Shown here: in pieces, positions 51,787-59,764 of the stretch
Layout of the letters: each line of letters opens with the position of its first letter
Numbering within the stretch: the stretch's first letter is position 1
Source of the DNA: Sphingobacterium lumbrici
Lineage (GTDB): Bacteria; Bacteroidota; Bacteroidia; Sphingobacteriales; Sphingobacteriaceae
Assembly: GCF_006476045.1 (NCBI RefSeq)
Contig: NZ_SRZY01000023.1
Span: 186,001-250,000 of the forward strand
DNA length: 64,000 nucleotides
Direction: 5' to 3'
The notes under the pieces: model-generated
Seen by the model: only the letters and a program-made list of their open reading frames with translations
Databases searched by the model: none
Told to the model about the DNA's origin: nothing
Translations under genes and position numbers: made by a program

Positions 51787-53106
51787 TTAGCCTAAAAAAC
51801 TATCATCTATTTTCTTCGTTGTCTTGGCACCCAAAGTTTTTAGATTCTCCACTTTACGGATGACATTTCCCGAACCCGAGGAAAGCTTTTTCATCGCGTC
51901 AGCATGCTTTTCAGTGGCTTTGTGCAGGTACGCTTCGAGTTGTTGCATATCGGTTAGGAATCCAACAAACTTATCGTACAGTGCTCCTGCTTCGCGCGCA
52001 ATTTCAAGCACATTTCGGGTTTGTCTTTCTTGTTTCCACATACTTGCGATTGTGCGCAGAGTAGCCAATAACGTAGAAGGACTAACAATCACCACCCTCC
52101 TGTCCCAAGCATCTGAAAACAATTCGGGTTTACTCGTCACTGCGGTGCTCAGCGCCGATTCGATGGGCATAAAAAGCAAAACAAAATCCGGCGAATGAAT
52201 GCCGTAAATCTCCTGATAGTTCTTTACAGAAAGATCCCTAACATGATTTTCAATCGAATAAATATGCTGCTTCAAATAGATCAGTTTCTCCTCATCAGTT
52301 TCCGCATTTACCCATCGTTCGTAGGCTATCAAAGAAATTTTGGAATCTACCACCAAGTGCTTGCTATCCGGTAGGTCGATAATAGCATCGGGCTGCAACC
52401 TTTTACCTTGCTCGTCGGTAAAAGACGCCTGTAGTCTATATTCCTGATCTTTAGTTAATCCGGATCTTTCGAGTACACGCTCTAAAATAACTTCTCCCCA
52501 ATTCCCCTGCTTCTTATTGTCGCCACGTAAGGCTCTCGTTAGATTATTAGCTTCGTTTTTTATTTCATTGCTCTGTAACATTAATTGTTCCACCACGCCT
52601 TTCAAAACATTTCGTTCTGCAGCCTCGTGATTGTATGTTTTCTCTACCCGTTCCTCAAAACTTTTAATCTTTTCTTTTAATGGATCCAGCAACAAGGCTA
52701 AATGCTGCTGATTGAGTTCCGTAAATTTCAAGGTTTTTTCTTCCAAAATCTTGTTGGCCAAGACCTGAAACTCTACATTAAACTGCTGCTTAATCGTTGT
52801 TATCTCTTCCTTTTGCTCTTGAAATTTTTCTTGTTGCGCTTGCAGGTAGGCATTCGTACCTTCTAATGTACGCTCCAACGCTTGTCGCTCTTGTCTTTCT
52901 TTTTCCAGCGCCTGCAACATTGCTGTATTTTCCCGGGAAAGCAATTCTTCTCGCTGCTGCATCTTGGCCAATACAATTTCAACAGCCTGCTTTTCCTCAA
53001 TCAATGTTGCATGCTTTTCCCGTGAAACATGTTTCCCACTTCGCCAAAGGAGATAAGCACAAAGCGTCCCTAAAGCAAATAGGACAATAAAATATAAAAT
53101 CTCCAT
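51787..53106 (-). CDS. rmuC: DNA recombination protein RmuC
   Basis: 439 aa. N-terminal membrane helix (ILYFIVLFALGTLCAYLLW), long coiled coil to about residue 165, then the RmuC nuclease-like domain: ALRGDNKKQGNWGEVILERV near 190, PDAIIDLPDSKHLVVDSKI near 243, and DFVLLFMPIESALSTA near 310. It restricts DNA inversions/rearrangements in E. coli. It lies 13 nt downstream of the ureohydrolase-like gene. Confidence 0.95.
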   Translation of the reverse strand: MEILYFIVLFALGTLCAYLLWRSGKHVSREKHATLIEEKQAVEIVLAKMQQREELLSRENTAMLQALEKERQERQALERTLEGTNAYLQAQQEKFQEQKEEITTIKQQFNVEFQVLANKILEEKTLKFTELNQQHLALLLDPLKEKIKSFEERVEKTYNHEAAERNVLKGVVEQLMLQSNEIKNEANNLTRALRGDNKKQGNWGEVILERVLERSGLTKDQEYRLQASFTDEQGKRLQPDAIIDLPDSKHLVVDSKISLIAYERWVNAETDEEKLIYLKQHIYSIENHVRDLSVKNYQEIYGIHSPDFVLLFMPIESALSTAVTSKPELFSDAWDRRVVIVSPSTLLATLRTIASMWKQERQTRNVLEIAREAGALYDKFVGFLTDMQQLEAYLHKATEKHADAMKKLSSGSGNVIRKVENLKTLGAKTTKKIDDSFLG

Positions 53107-53119
53107 AGTTACATCGAAA

Positions 53120-54310
53120 TTATTGCAACTTTTGATGAGTTCTCCACCATAAATCAGGCATCTCCCCCGACACAGCGATTTGATAGTCCTCGTACCGGCA
53201 CGGGACCAGATAAAAACGTTCGTTCACGGATTTCGACCCAAAATAAGGCACCTGCATCCACCACCGGTCCGACTTCTTGCTCTTTACAAACACCAGTTCG
53301 TGCTCTTCATTTTCTAACGTTGTACGGTAAATAATATAGGCTGATTTCGGAATCAAAGGTGCATCATTCTTTCTATTGTAATACCCATCTATAAAACACC
53401 AGATCATCTGAGACACCAACATAGCTGTTTGCTCCATCGGATCAAACGTTGGATTGAATTCATAGAAACCAACGGAACTACATTTATCCGACATTCCTGC
53501 ATACCGAGCCAGCTGACACGCCTCATCACCAAATAATCCATTTGGAACCGCATTCGCGTTTCCAGGTGCTTCTGAAGCACGAATTGCACCAATATCAAAA
53601 CTCACCAGATCAGCTGCACGAATAATTGGCTCAGCTTGATCTAACTTACCGGAGATCATACCGACACGTTGTGCGTTAAAATACAACTTATCATACATAT
53701 TAATAGATTCCTTACTAACTAGATACGTCTGATAGGCTACATTATTCAGATTGAATAAATAATCTGGCTGGTGGAGAATGATATGGTTCAGATACGTCTG
53801 CGAATTTAACGGTGTATTTTCAGCATGTTCCTGATCCAAATCAAATTTAGCATCAACGACAGCTACCTCAACACGCTGTTCTAGTTCCTCGTAGCCTCTG
53901 TATTGTGCATAAGTGAGATCCTGTCCCCCGCCAATGATTATTGGCAAAATACCCAATTTTATTAACTCTTCGACGACTAATTTTAAAGCTGTATATGTAT
54001 CATTTATGGCCAAACCCGCTTTGATATTTCCAAGATCAACTATCTTCATGTTATAATCACCTTGATACAGGCTATAAAGATGCTTGCGGACGGCATCCGG
54101 AGCCTTGGCCGTTCCTTTATTATCAATAGCCGATCGGTCTTCTTCTACTCCTAGAATAGCTAATTGCGGGCGCTCTTCCTCCGATTCTAGATCGGGAAAG
54201 GAAGATTCATATTTTTGAATAATTTTTCCAAATTGCGAGTTATAGTATTCCTTGCCGGATAAAACATCTGAAAGGGATATGGGAGAAAAAAAATCTGCTA
54301 ATGATATCAT
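53120..54310 (-). CDS. Ureohydrolase (arginase/formiminoglutamase)-fold protein without metal ligands
   Basis: 396 aa, clearly of the arginase superfamily by layout, and commonly annotated as formimidoylglutamase. However, the manganese motifs are altered: the usual GGxH reads IIIGGGQDLTYAQY, the usual DAHxDxR reads VAVVDAKFDLDQEH, and the usual SxDxDxxDP reads VSFDIGAIRASEAPG. With His/Asp ligands replaced by Gln, Lys and Gly, catalysis by the standard binuclear Mn centre is unlikely. The surrounding residues (NANAVPNGLFGDEACQLARY, SVGFYEFNP) are well formed, so the protein looks functional, not decaying. Confidence 0.85.
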   Translation of the reverse strand: MISLADFFSPISLSDVLSGKEYYNSQFGKIIQKYESSFPDLESEEERPQLAILGVEEDRSAIDNKGTAKAPDAVRKHLYSLYQGDYNMKIVDLGNIKAGLAINDTYTALKLVVEELIKLGILPIIIGGGQDLTYAQYRGYEELEQRVEVAVVDAKFDLDQEHAENTPLNSQTYLNHIILHQPDYLFNLNNVAYQTYLVSKESINMYDKLYFNAQRVGMISGKLDQAEPIIRAADLVSFDIGAIRASEAPGNANAVPNGLFGDEACQLARYAGMSDKCSSVGFYEFNPTFDPMEQTAMLVSQMIWCFIDGYYNRKNDAPLIPKSAYIIYRTTLENEEHELVFVKSKKSDRWWMQVPYFGSKSVNERFYLVPCRYEDYQIAVSGEMPDLWWRTHQKLQ

Positions 54311-54432
54311 GTTAATACGATTTTGTCCAGCCTGACTGAACTTTTATAAGTAAGTATTTCCCAAATATGCGTTTATTACCTTACGCATTTATATTCCATG
54401 CGATTATAATTGCAAATAAATGCAAATTTATC

Positions 54433-54440
54433 TAAGTTTG
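54433..54440 (+). promoter_or_regulatory. -7 box TAAGTTTG for the epimerase/SerB-like operon
   Basis: An exact TAnnTTTG match, 32 nt before the GTG at 54473. Confidence 0.55.
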
Positions 54441-54472
54441 AAAAGGATAAGTTTTCAACATTAAGTTAGCAA

Positions 54473-55450
54473 GTGATATTAGTAACTGGGGGTACAGGTT
54501 TTTTAGGATCTACGTTAATTAAGCAATTAATTAATGATGGAAGAGCGATCGTAGCAATAAAACGAGCTAACTCAATTATTCCGGAAGATTTTCGGGCTTC
54601 TGCTCTAATCCAGTGGATTGACGCAGATTTGACAGATTATTTTGCCTTAGAAGATCTGTTTGTGAATATTAAACAGGTGTACCACTGTGCAGCAAAGATT
54701 TCGTATCAGAAAAACGATGCCCCAGAAATGCTCCATGCTAATATTGAGGGCACACGACACATCGTTAATCTATGCCTACAGCATCGTGCCCGACTTGTCC
54801 ATGTAAGTTCGATTGCAGCATTAGGAACCAATAAAAAAGGTCTTCCTGTGAATGAAACCGACAAATGGGAAAGAGATCCACATATTTCGAATTACGCTGT
54901 CTCAAAGTATGAAAGTGAGCTAGAGGTATGGAGAGGGATTACCGAAGGATTGGATGCCGTCATTGTTAATCCATCCGTAATAATGGGAATAGGATCTGGA
55001 AAAATAAGTTCCAATATCATCTTCAACTTAGTAAATAACGGAATCAAAATTTATCCACCTGGTTCAGTAGGTATAGTAGATGTGCAAGATGTCGCGAACA
55101 TCATGATACAGTTGATGAATACATCCGAAATTACGGGTGAGCGGTTTATTCTAAATAGCGAAAATATTTCAAATCGTCATCTTTTACAACGTATAGCGAA
55201 GCTTTTAGGAAAGAAAGAGCCTTCAATTGAAGCGAAACCTTTTATGCTCGATATCGCATGGCGGGTTGCAAAATTAATAGCTATTATAAAGAATACCCGA
55301 CCTGCGTTAACACAGGAATCTACTCGTGCTTCAGCAGCAAAACTGGCTTACTCAAATGAGAAAATAAGAAATTCTATAGGCTATACGTTTAAACCCTTAG
55401 ATCAAACACTTCAAGAAATCACCGAAACACACTATAAAACAACAACCTAA
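54473..55450 (+). CDS. NAD(P)-dependent epimerase/dehydratase (extended SDR)
   Basis: 325 aa. Dinucleotide motif ILVTGGTGFLGSTLIKQL at residues 2-19, then YHCAAKISYQ, RLVHVSSIAALG and YAVSKYESELEVWR (YxxxK near 142). Substrate domain includes VIVNPSVIMGIGSGK. It resembles dihydroflavonol-4-reductase/3-beta-HSD-like SDRs; substrate unknown. GTG start; it is followed after 8 nt by the SerB-like gene. Confidence 0.88.
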   Translation: MILVTGGTGFLGSTLIKQLINDGRAIVAIKRANSIIPEDFRASALIQWIDADLTDYFALEDLFVNIKQVYHCAAKISYQKNDAPEMLHANIEGTRHIVNLCLQHRARLVHVSSIAALGTNKKGLPVNETDKWERDPHISNYAVSKYESELEVWRGITEGLDAVIVNPSVIMGIGSGKISSNIIFNLVNNGIKIYPPGSVGIVDVQDVANIMIQLMNTSEITGERFILNSENISNRHLLQRIAKLLGKKEPSIEAKPFMLDIAWRVAKLIAIIKNTRPALTQESTRASAAKLAYSNEKIRNSIGYTFKPLDQTLQEITETHYKTTT

Positions 55451-55458
55451 ACAATCAG

Positions 55459-56754
55459 ATGAAAAACTATTATATCATCGATTTTGACAGTACATTTACG
55501 CAAGTAGAAGCATTGGACGAATTAGCACGTATTTCTCTTGATGGTCATCCTGACCAAGAGAAAATATATAATGAGATTGAACATTACACCAATTTAGCAA
55601 TGGAAGGTAAGATTTCATTTCGTGAAAGCCTTGCAGGCCGTGTCTCACTTTTACAGGCAAATAAAACACATCTAAATAAACTCATCACCCACTTAAAGAA
55701 ACGCGTTTCTAAATCTTTCGACAGAAACCGTGAATTTTTCAAACAAAATGCCGATACAGCATGGATCGTTTCTGGGGGATTTAAGGAATTTATTACTCCG
55801 GTAGTTTCTCCATACGGTATAAAAAAAGAAAACATCTACGCCAATACATTCAAGTTTGATGAGGAAGGTAATATCATCGGCTATGATGAAACAAATCCCT
55901 TATCTGATGAAGGAGGAAAAGTAAAACTGTTGAAAGAATTAAAAATCGAGGGTACGATATATGGTATTGGAGATGGCTACTCAGATTTTCAGCTCAAAGA
56001 ATCCGGCTTAATAGAAAAATTCTTCGCCTATACAGAAAACATCTCTCGCCAAAGTGTCACCGATAAAGCGGATCACGTCACGCCAAGCTTCGATGAGTTT
56101 CTGTACGTCAATGACCTACCGAGAGCAATATCCTATCCAAAAAACAGAATTTTATGCCTTATCGTGGGGCAAGTACCCGAAATATCTGCCCATATTCTAA
56201 AACGCGATGGTCTATCCATTCGCGTGAAGGAGACATTAGAAGAAAAATATGTCAAAGATGTGGGATTGCTATTATTGGGCCCTGATGTTGCAATTTCGGA
56301 TGACCAACTATCTCGTGCAGATAAGCTGAAAACCATTGGATTTTTGGGAGATATTAAAGGCCATGTCAACAAAAACATCTGCAGTGAAAAAGGTATAGTA
56401 GTTTTTGACGACAAAAAGAATAAAATTCGCAACGCAGAATACATTCCCAGACGTATGGCAGAATTTATTAACAATGGAGATACAGATCAAAGCCGTAATT
56501 TTCCAAATCTGATCTTACCCAAGAAAATCAAAGGACACCGATTGTTGCATATCCACAAAAACGTGCCCGGTATTATGGCACAGTTAAATAACGTATACGC
56601 AGAAAATAATATCAATATTATTTCACAATTTTTGATGACACGTGGTGATATTGGTTATGCTGTTACAGATATTGAGGCCGACTATAATAGAGGTTTATTG
56701 AAGCAACTGAAGCAAATTGACCAAACTATAAAATTTAGAATTTTATATAAATAA
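55459..56754 (+). CDS. Phosphoserine phosphatase fused to NAD-domain-less SerA remnant and ACT domain
   Basis: 431 aa, three parts. Residues 1-215: HAD-IB phosphatase with DFDST (Asp8/Asp10), IVSGGFKEF and YGIGDGYSDFQL. Residues ~228-320: a segment matching the N-terminal lobe of 3-phosphoglycerate dehydrogenase (ADKLKTIGFLGDIKGHVNKN, EKGIVVFDD). The NAD-binding Rossmann domain expected next is absent. Residues ~335-431: the SerA C-terminus and ACT domain (HRLLHIHKNVPGIMAQLNNV, GYAVTDIEADYN). The likely activity is dephosphorylating phosphoserine, with the ACT domain sensing serine; dehydrogenase activity is not expected. Confidence 0.85.
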   Translation: MKNYYIIDFDSTFTQVEALDELARISLDGHPDQEKIYNEIEHYTNLAMEGKISFRESLAGRVSLLQANKTHLNKLITHLKKRVSKSFDRNREFFKQNADTAWIVSGGFKEFITPVVSPYGIKKENIYANTFKFDEEGNIIGYDETNPLSDEGGKVKLLKELKIEGTIYGIGDGYSDFQLKESGLIEKFFAYTENISRQSVTDKADHVTPSFDEFLYVNDLPRAISYPKNRILCLIVGQVPEISAHILKRDGLSIRVKETLEEKYVKDVGLLLLGPDVAISDDQLSRADKLKTIGFLGDIKGHVNKNICSEKGIVVFDDKKNKIRNAEYIPRRMAEFINNGDTDQSRNFPNLILPKKIKGHRLLHIHKNVPGIMAQLNNVYAENNINIISQFLMTRGDIGYAVTDIEADYNRGLLKQLKQIDQTIKFRILYK

Positions 56755-56756
56755 TT

Positions 56757-56795
56757 TAACGATAATGATCTGTCAATGACAGCTCGTTATCGTTA
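56757..56795. terminator. Bidirectional terminator between the SerB-like gene and the cyclo-ligase gene
   Basis: Outer stem taacgataa (56757-56765) with ttatcgtta (56787-56795), inner stem ctgtc/gacag, flanked by a T/A-run. It serves both convergent genes and includes the stop codon of the cyclo-ligase gene. Confidence 0.8.
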
Positions 56796-57368
56796 AAAAA
56801 AATTATAGGTTTTATCTGGAGTCACACAATATTTTAATGGCAAGTCCCACTCTTCCGTATCTTCAATTTGCTCCACTAAATCGAAATAACTTAACCCGAT
56901 AGACCGAACATCATCTCTACATTTTGCTAAGAAACGATCGTAAAATCCTTTTCCGTAGCCAATCCTATTTCCTTTTTCATCTACCACTAATAAAGGAACT
57001 ATTACACTATCGACCAATTCTTCATTGACAATCTCCCCCCCCACAGGTTCTAAAAGCCCCCATTTATTTTGCGCAAAGGATGTATGTTCATCCCAGAGAT
57101 AATTAACCATTGACCCGTCAGTCAGATCTGATTTAGACAACACCAACTTTATATGAGGATACTGGCTCCGAATCCAATGAATAAATCTTGATGTATCTGG
57201 CTCGTTATATTTAGGCAATGACAAAAAGACATGTAGATAACTACAGCTGCTCCAGTCTAATCTAATAAGTTGATAAAAAAGTTTGCTATCTAGCTGTTTG
57301 CGATGCCCCTCGTCTAATAAAAGACGTTTTTCTCTATATATTTTACGAAGTTCCCTTTTTGTCATCAT
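56793..57368 (-). CDS. 5-formyltetrahydrofolate cyclo-ligase
   Basis: Recycles 5-formyl-THF to 5,10-methenyl-THF with ATP. 191 aa from the ATG at 57368 (MMTKRELRKIYREKRLLLDE); an upstream in-frame ATG adds 15 residues not expected in the family. Motifs: KRELRKIYREKR, PKYNEPDTSRFIHW and the signature VPLLVVDEKGNRIGYGKGFY followed by DRFL. Confidence 0.92.
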   Translation of the reverse strand: MMTKRELRKIYREKRLLLDEGHRKQLDSKLFYQLIRLDWSSCSYLHVFLSLPKYNEPDTSRFIHWIRSQYPHIKLVLSKSDLTDGSMVNYLWDEHTSFAQNKWGLLEPVGGEIVNEELVDSVIVPLLVVDEKGNRIGYGKGFYDRFLAKCRDDVRSIGLSYFDLVEQIEDTEEWDLPLKYCVTPDKTYNFF

Positions 57369-57515
57369 ACCATATCGAACTAAAAAACTTTCATGATCTC
57401 CAGAACATTTCATCCTTCCATCATCCCAATTCTGTAGGCCTGTCTACCGACAGATAGAGATCTAAAACACAAAGTGCTCTGCGAAGCAAAAACAACAATG
57501 ATAACCATGCTGTTA

Positions 57516-57543
57516 GATCCTTCGACAAGCTTCAGGATGACAA
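57516..57543. repeat. Dispersed repeat fragment (ccttcgacaagcttcaggat type)
   Basis: gatccttcgacaagcttcag followed by gatgacaa is the widespread intergenic palindrome known from many bacterial genomes. It sits in the ~270-bp gap between the cyclo-ligase gene and efp, in which I see nothing else but the efp terminator. Confidence 0.55.
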
Positions 57544-57622
57544 GATGATAAAATTATGCTTGACCTCCTATTTTACTTGATCAAAAAAACAGACAGTCAG
57601 TAAAAACAGTGAACACTTTCAG

Positions 57623-57658
57623 AAAAAACGGCCTTGAAGCTGGGCGCTATCAAGACCG
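57623..57658 (-). terminator. Intrinsic terminator of efp
   Basis: On the minus strand cggtcttga (57658-57650) pairs with tcaaggccg (57637-57629; one G-T pair), followed by a T-run (57628-57623). Confidence 0.85.
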
Positions 57659-57685
57659 AATAATCAACCTAAACCTAAATTCTTA

Positions 57686-58246
57686 TTATTTTACACGTTC
57701 GATATAATCACCTGTACGTGTATCTACTTTTACTTTATCACCTTGATTGATAAAAAGAGGGACTTTAATATCTACACCTGTCTCCACGGTAGCATTTTTC
57801 AATGCATTTGTAGATGTATCTCCTTTTACAGCAGGCTCTGTATATGTAATTTCTAATTCTACACTTGTAGGAGCTTGCGCCATGATGGGCTCATCACTTT
57901 CAAAAGCCACTATCACGTTCATACCTTCTTTCAAGAATCGTGCCGAACTACCAAAGAGTGCTTTAGGTACATTAAATTGCTCGTAGGTATCGTTATCCAT
58001 GATAACAAAAAAATCAGCGTCATCATACAAATATTGATAATCATTGGTTTCCACACGTGCAATCTCCACTTCCTCATCTGTTCTGAAACGATATTCTACT
58101 AATTTTCCAGTTTTTACATTACGCATTCTCGCTTGATAAAAAGCACGCAAGTTGCCTGGAGTACGGTGGATAAACTCCTCAACAGAGACTAATTCACCAT
58201 TAAAACGAAGAATGTTTCCTGATTTAACGTCTGAAGCTTTTGCCAT
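57686..58246 (-). CDS. efp: Elongation factor P
   Basis: Relieves ribosome stalling at polyproline. 186 aa, three beta-barrel domains. Domain I tip loop reads HRTPGNLRAFYQAR (residues 27-40): where E. coli has PGKG with modified Lys34, this protein has PGNLR, with Asn32 at the loop tip and Arg34. The C-terminal signature is KVDTRTGDYIERVK. -7 box TAAGTTTG is at 58276-58283 and a terminator at 57623-57658, so it can be its own unit behind the lpx operon. Confidence 0.96.
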   Translation of the reverse strand: MAKASDVKSGNILRFNGELVSVEEFIHRTPGNLRAFYQARMRNVKTGKLVEYRFRTDEEVEIARVETNDYQYLYDDADFFVIMDNDTYEQFNVPKALFGSSARFLKEGMNVIVAFESDEPIMAQAPTSVELEITYTEPAVKGDTSTNALKNATVETGVDIKVPLFINQGDKVKVDTRTGDYIERVK

Positions 58247-58275
58247 TTTAATTTAGTTTTTTTTGTATTAAGTGA

Positions 58276-58283
58276 CAAACTTA
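58276..58283 (-). promoter_or_regulatory. -7 box TAAGTTTG for efp
   Basis: An exact TAnnTTTG match on the minus strand, 29 nt before the efp ATG and 40 nt after the ABC ATPase stop. Confidence 0.6.
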
Positions 58284-58323
58284 GACAAAATTGCTTTTTT
58301 TCACAAGTAATAGTGTTCTTTAA

Positions 58324-58944
58324 TTACTTATAATCTACAATCGAAATAAATTCATCACAAAAATGATATTCCTTTGTTTGATTGGATCCAATAATAAGCA
58401 GCCTATCAGTCGACATTGTCTTTTCAAGTAGTTCAACGTACCAACTTTCGCCCTGTACATCCATATTACTCATAGGCTCATCCAATAATACGATATCAGA
58501 ATCTGAACAGCAAGCTAGTGCCAATTTGACGCGTTGTTTCATTCCGGAAGAAAAATGCCGAATTTCCTTATCAACCGCTTTTTCCATCATTAAAAGAGAA
58601 ATGATAGACTCTTTAGTAAATCCCTTATAATAAGATTTAAATTTAAAGTGGAAATCCAATAACTCATTGAGCGTAAATTCTTCTATCAATTCGACGTAAG
58701 GGGCAGCAATAGTAAGGTGGGGATATATATATTCCACATCAATATCCTTCCCATCTTTCTCAAAAGCAATCTTACCTTCGCTGGATGTAAGATTGCCTGA
58801 CAAAACTTTGATGAGGGTCGATTTCCCAGTACCATTAGGCCCGAGAATCGCGTATTTTTTTAAGGAAGAGAAGGTATAATCAATATGTCTAAAGATCCAT
58901 TCTTGGTTATATCTCCTGCCAATATCAAGTAAAGTTATATTCAA
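58324..58944 (-). CDS. ABC transporter ATP-binding protein
   Basis: 206 aa single ATPase domain: Walker A ILGPNGTGKSTLIKVLSG near 34, signature HFSSGMKQRVKLALA near 133, Walker B DIVLLDEPMSNMD near 151. At the usual H-loop position it reads LIIGSNQTKEYHFC, so the switch His appears to be missing or shifted. No permease gene is adjacent. It lies 16 nt after lpxA in the lipid A operon; a link to envelope lipid transport is only contextual. Confidence 0.88.
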   Translation of the reverse strand: MNITLLDIGRRYNQEWIFRHIDYTFSSLKKYAILGPNGTGKSTLIKVLSGNLTSSEGKIAFEKDGKDIDVEYIYPHLTIAAPYVELIEEFTLNELLDFHFKFKSYYKGFTKESIISLLMMEKAVDKEIRHFSSGMKQRVKLALACCSDSDIVLLDEPMSNMDVQGESWYVELLEKTMSTDRLLIIGSNQTKEYHFCDEFISIVDYK

Positions 58945-58960
58945 TAATCACTAAATTAAA

Positions 58961-59755
58961 TTAAACACCGGTTTTACCTTGATTAAAACCCTTCACGACC
59001 CCGCGGTTAGAATTACGCACAAAAGTTAAGATTTCATCACGTATCTCTGTAGCCTTAAACTCAGCTTCCACCAAATCCAATGCCTTAGAAAGGTTTCTAT
59101 TCTGAACAAAAAGTACGCGATAAATATTTTGTATTTCCGTAATCTGCTCTGGAGTATATCCTCTTCGACGTAATCCCACTGAATTTATTCCTGCATAGGC
59201 AATAGGTTCTCTAGCAGCCTTGATATAGGGAGGTACATCTTTACGAACCAATGTACCACCAGTTACAAAGGCGTGAGAACCGATTTTACAAAACTGATGT
59301 ACAGCAACCAATCCGGCCAAGACTACATAATCGCCTACCGTAATATGTCCGGCTAACGTACTTGAGTTCGAGAAAATACAATTATCACCAATGATACAAT
59401 CATGTGCAATATGGCTATATGCTTGAATCAAGCAGTTTTTACCAACAACTGTCTTATAGCGGTCTTTAGTACCCCTATTGATCGTAACACACTCACGAAT
59501 AGTTGTATTGTCGCCTATCTCGGCAGTAGTCATCTCCCCTTCAAATTTCAGATCCTGAGGTTCGCCCGAAATTACAGCTCCGGGAAAAATTTTACAATTC
59601 TTCCCAATTCGCGCTCCATTCATAATCGTCACGTTAGACCCTATCCAGGTTCCTTCGCCGATCACTACATCCTTATGAATGGTACTAAAAGGCTCAATGA
59701 CTACATTCGCAGCTATTTTAGCATCCGGATGTATGTATGACAACGGTTGTATCAT
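58961..59755 (-). CDS. lpxA: UDP-N-acetylglucosamine acyltransferase
   Basis: First acylation step of lipid A synthesis. 264 aa, left-handed beta-helix of hexapeptide repeats (MIQPLSYIHPDAKIAANVVI onward). The catalytic His is in QAYSHIAHDCIIGDNC near 121-136. C-terminal helices (GYTPEQITEIQNIYRVLF) are typical. It lies 9 nt after lpxC/fabZ. Confidence 0.96.
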   Translation of the reverse strand: MIQPLSYIHPDAKIAANVVIEPFSTIHKDVVIGEGTWIGSNVTIMNGARIGKNCKIFPGAVISGEPQDLKFEGEMTTAEIGDNTTIRECVTINRGTKDRYKTVVGKNCLIQAYSHIAHDCIIGDNCIFSNSSTLAGHITVGDYVVLAGLVAVHQFCKIGSHAFVTGGTLVRKDVPPYIKAAREPIAYAGINSVGLRRRGYTPEQITEIQNIYRVLFVQNRNLSKALDLVEAEFKATEIRDEILTFVRNSNRGVVKGFNQGKTGV

Positions 59756-59764
59756 TATTTTAAT

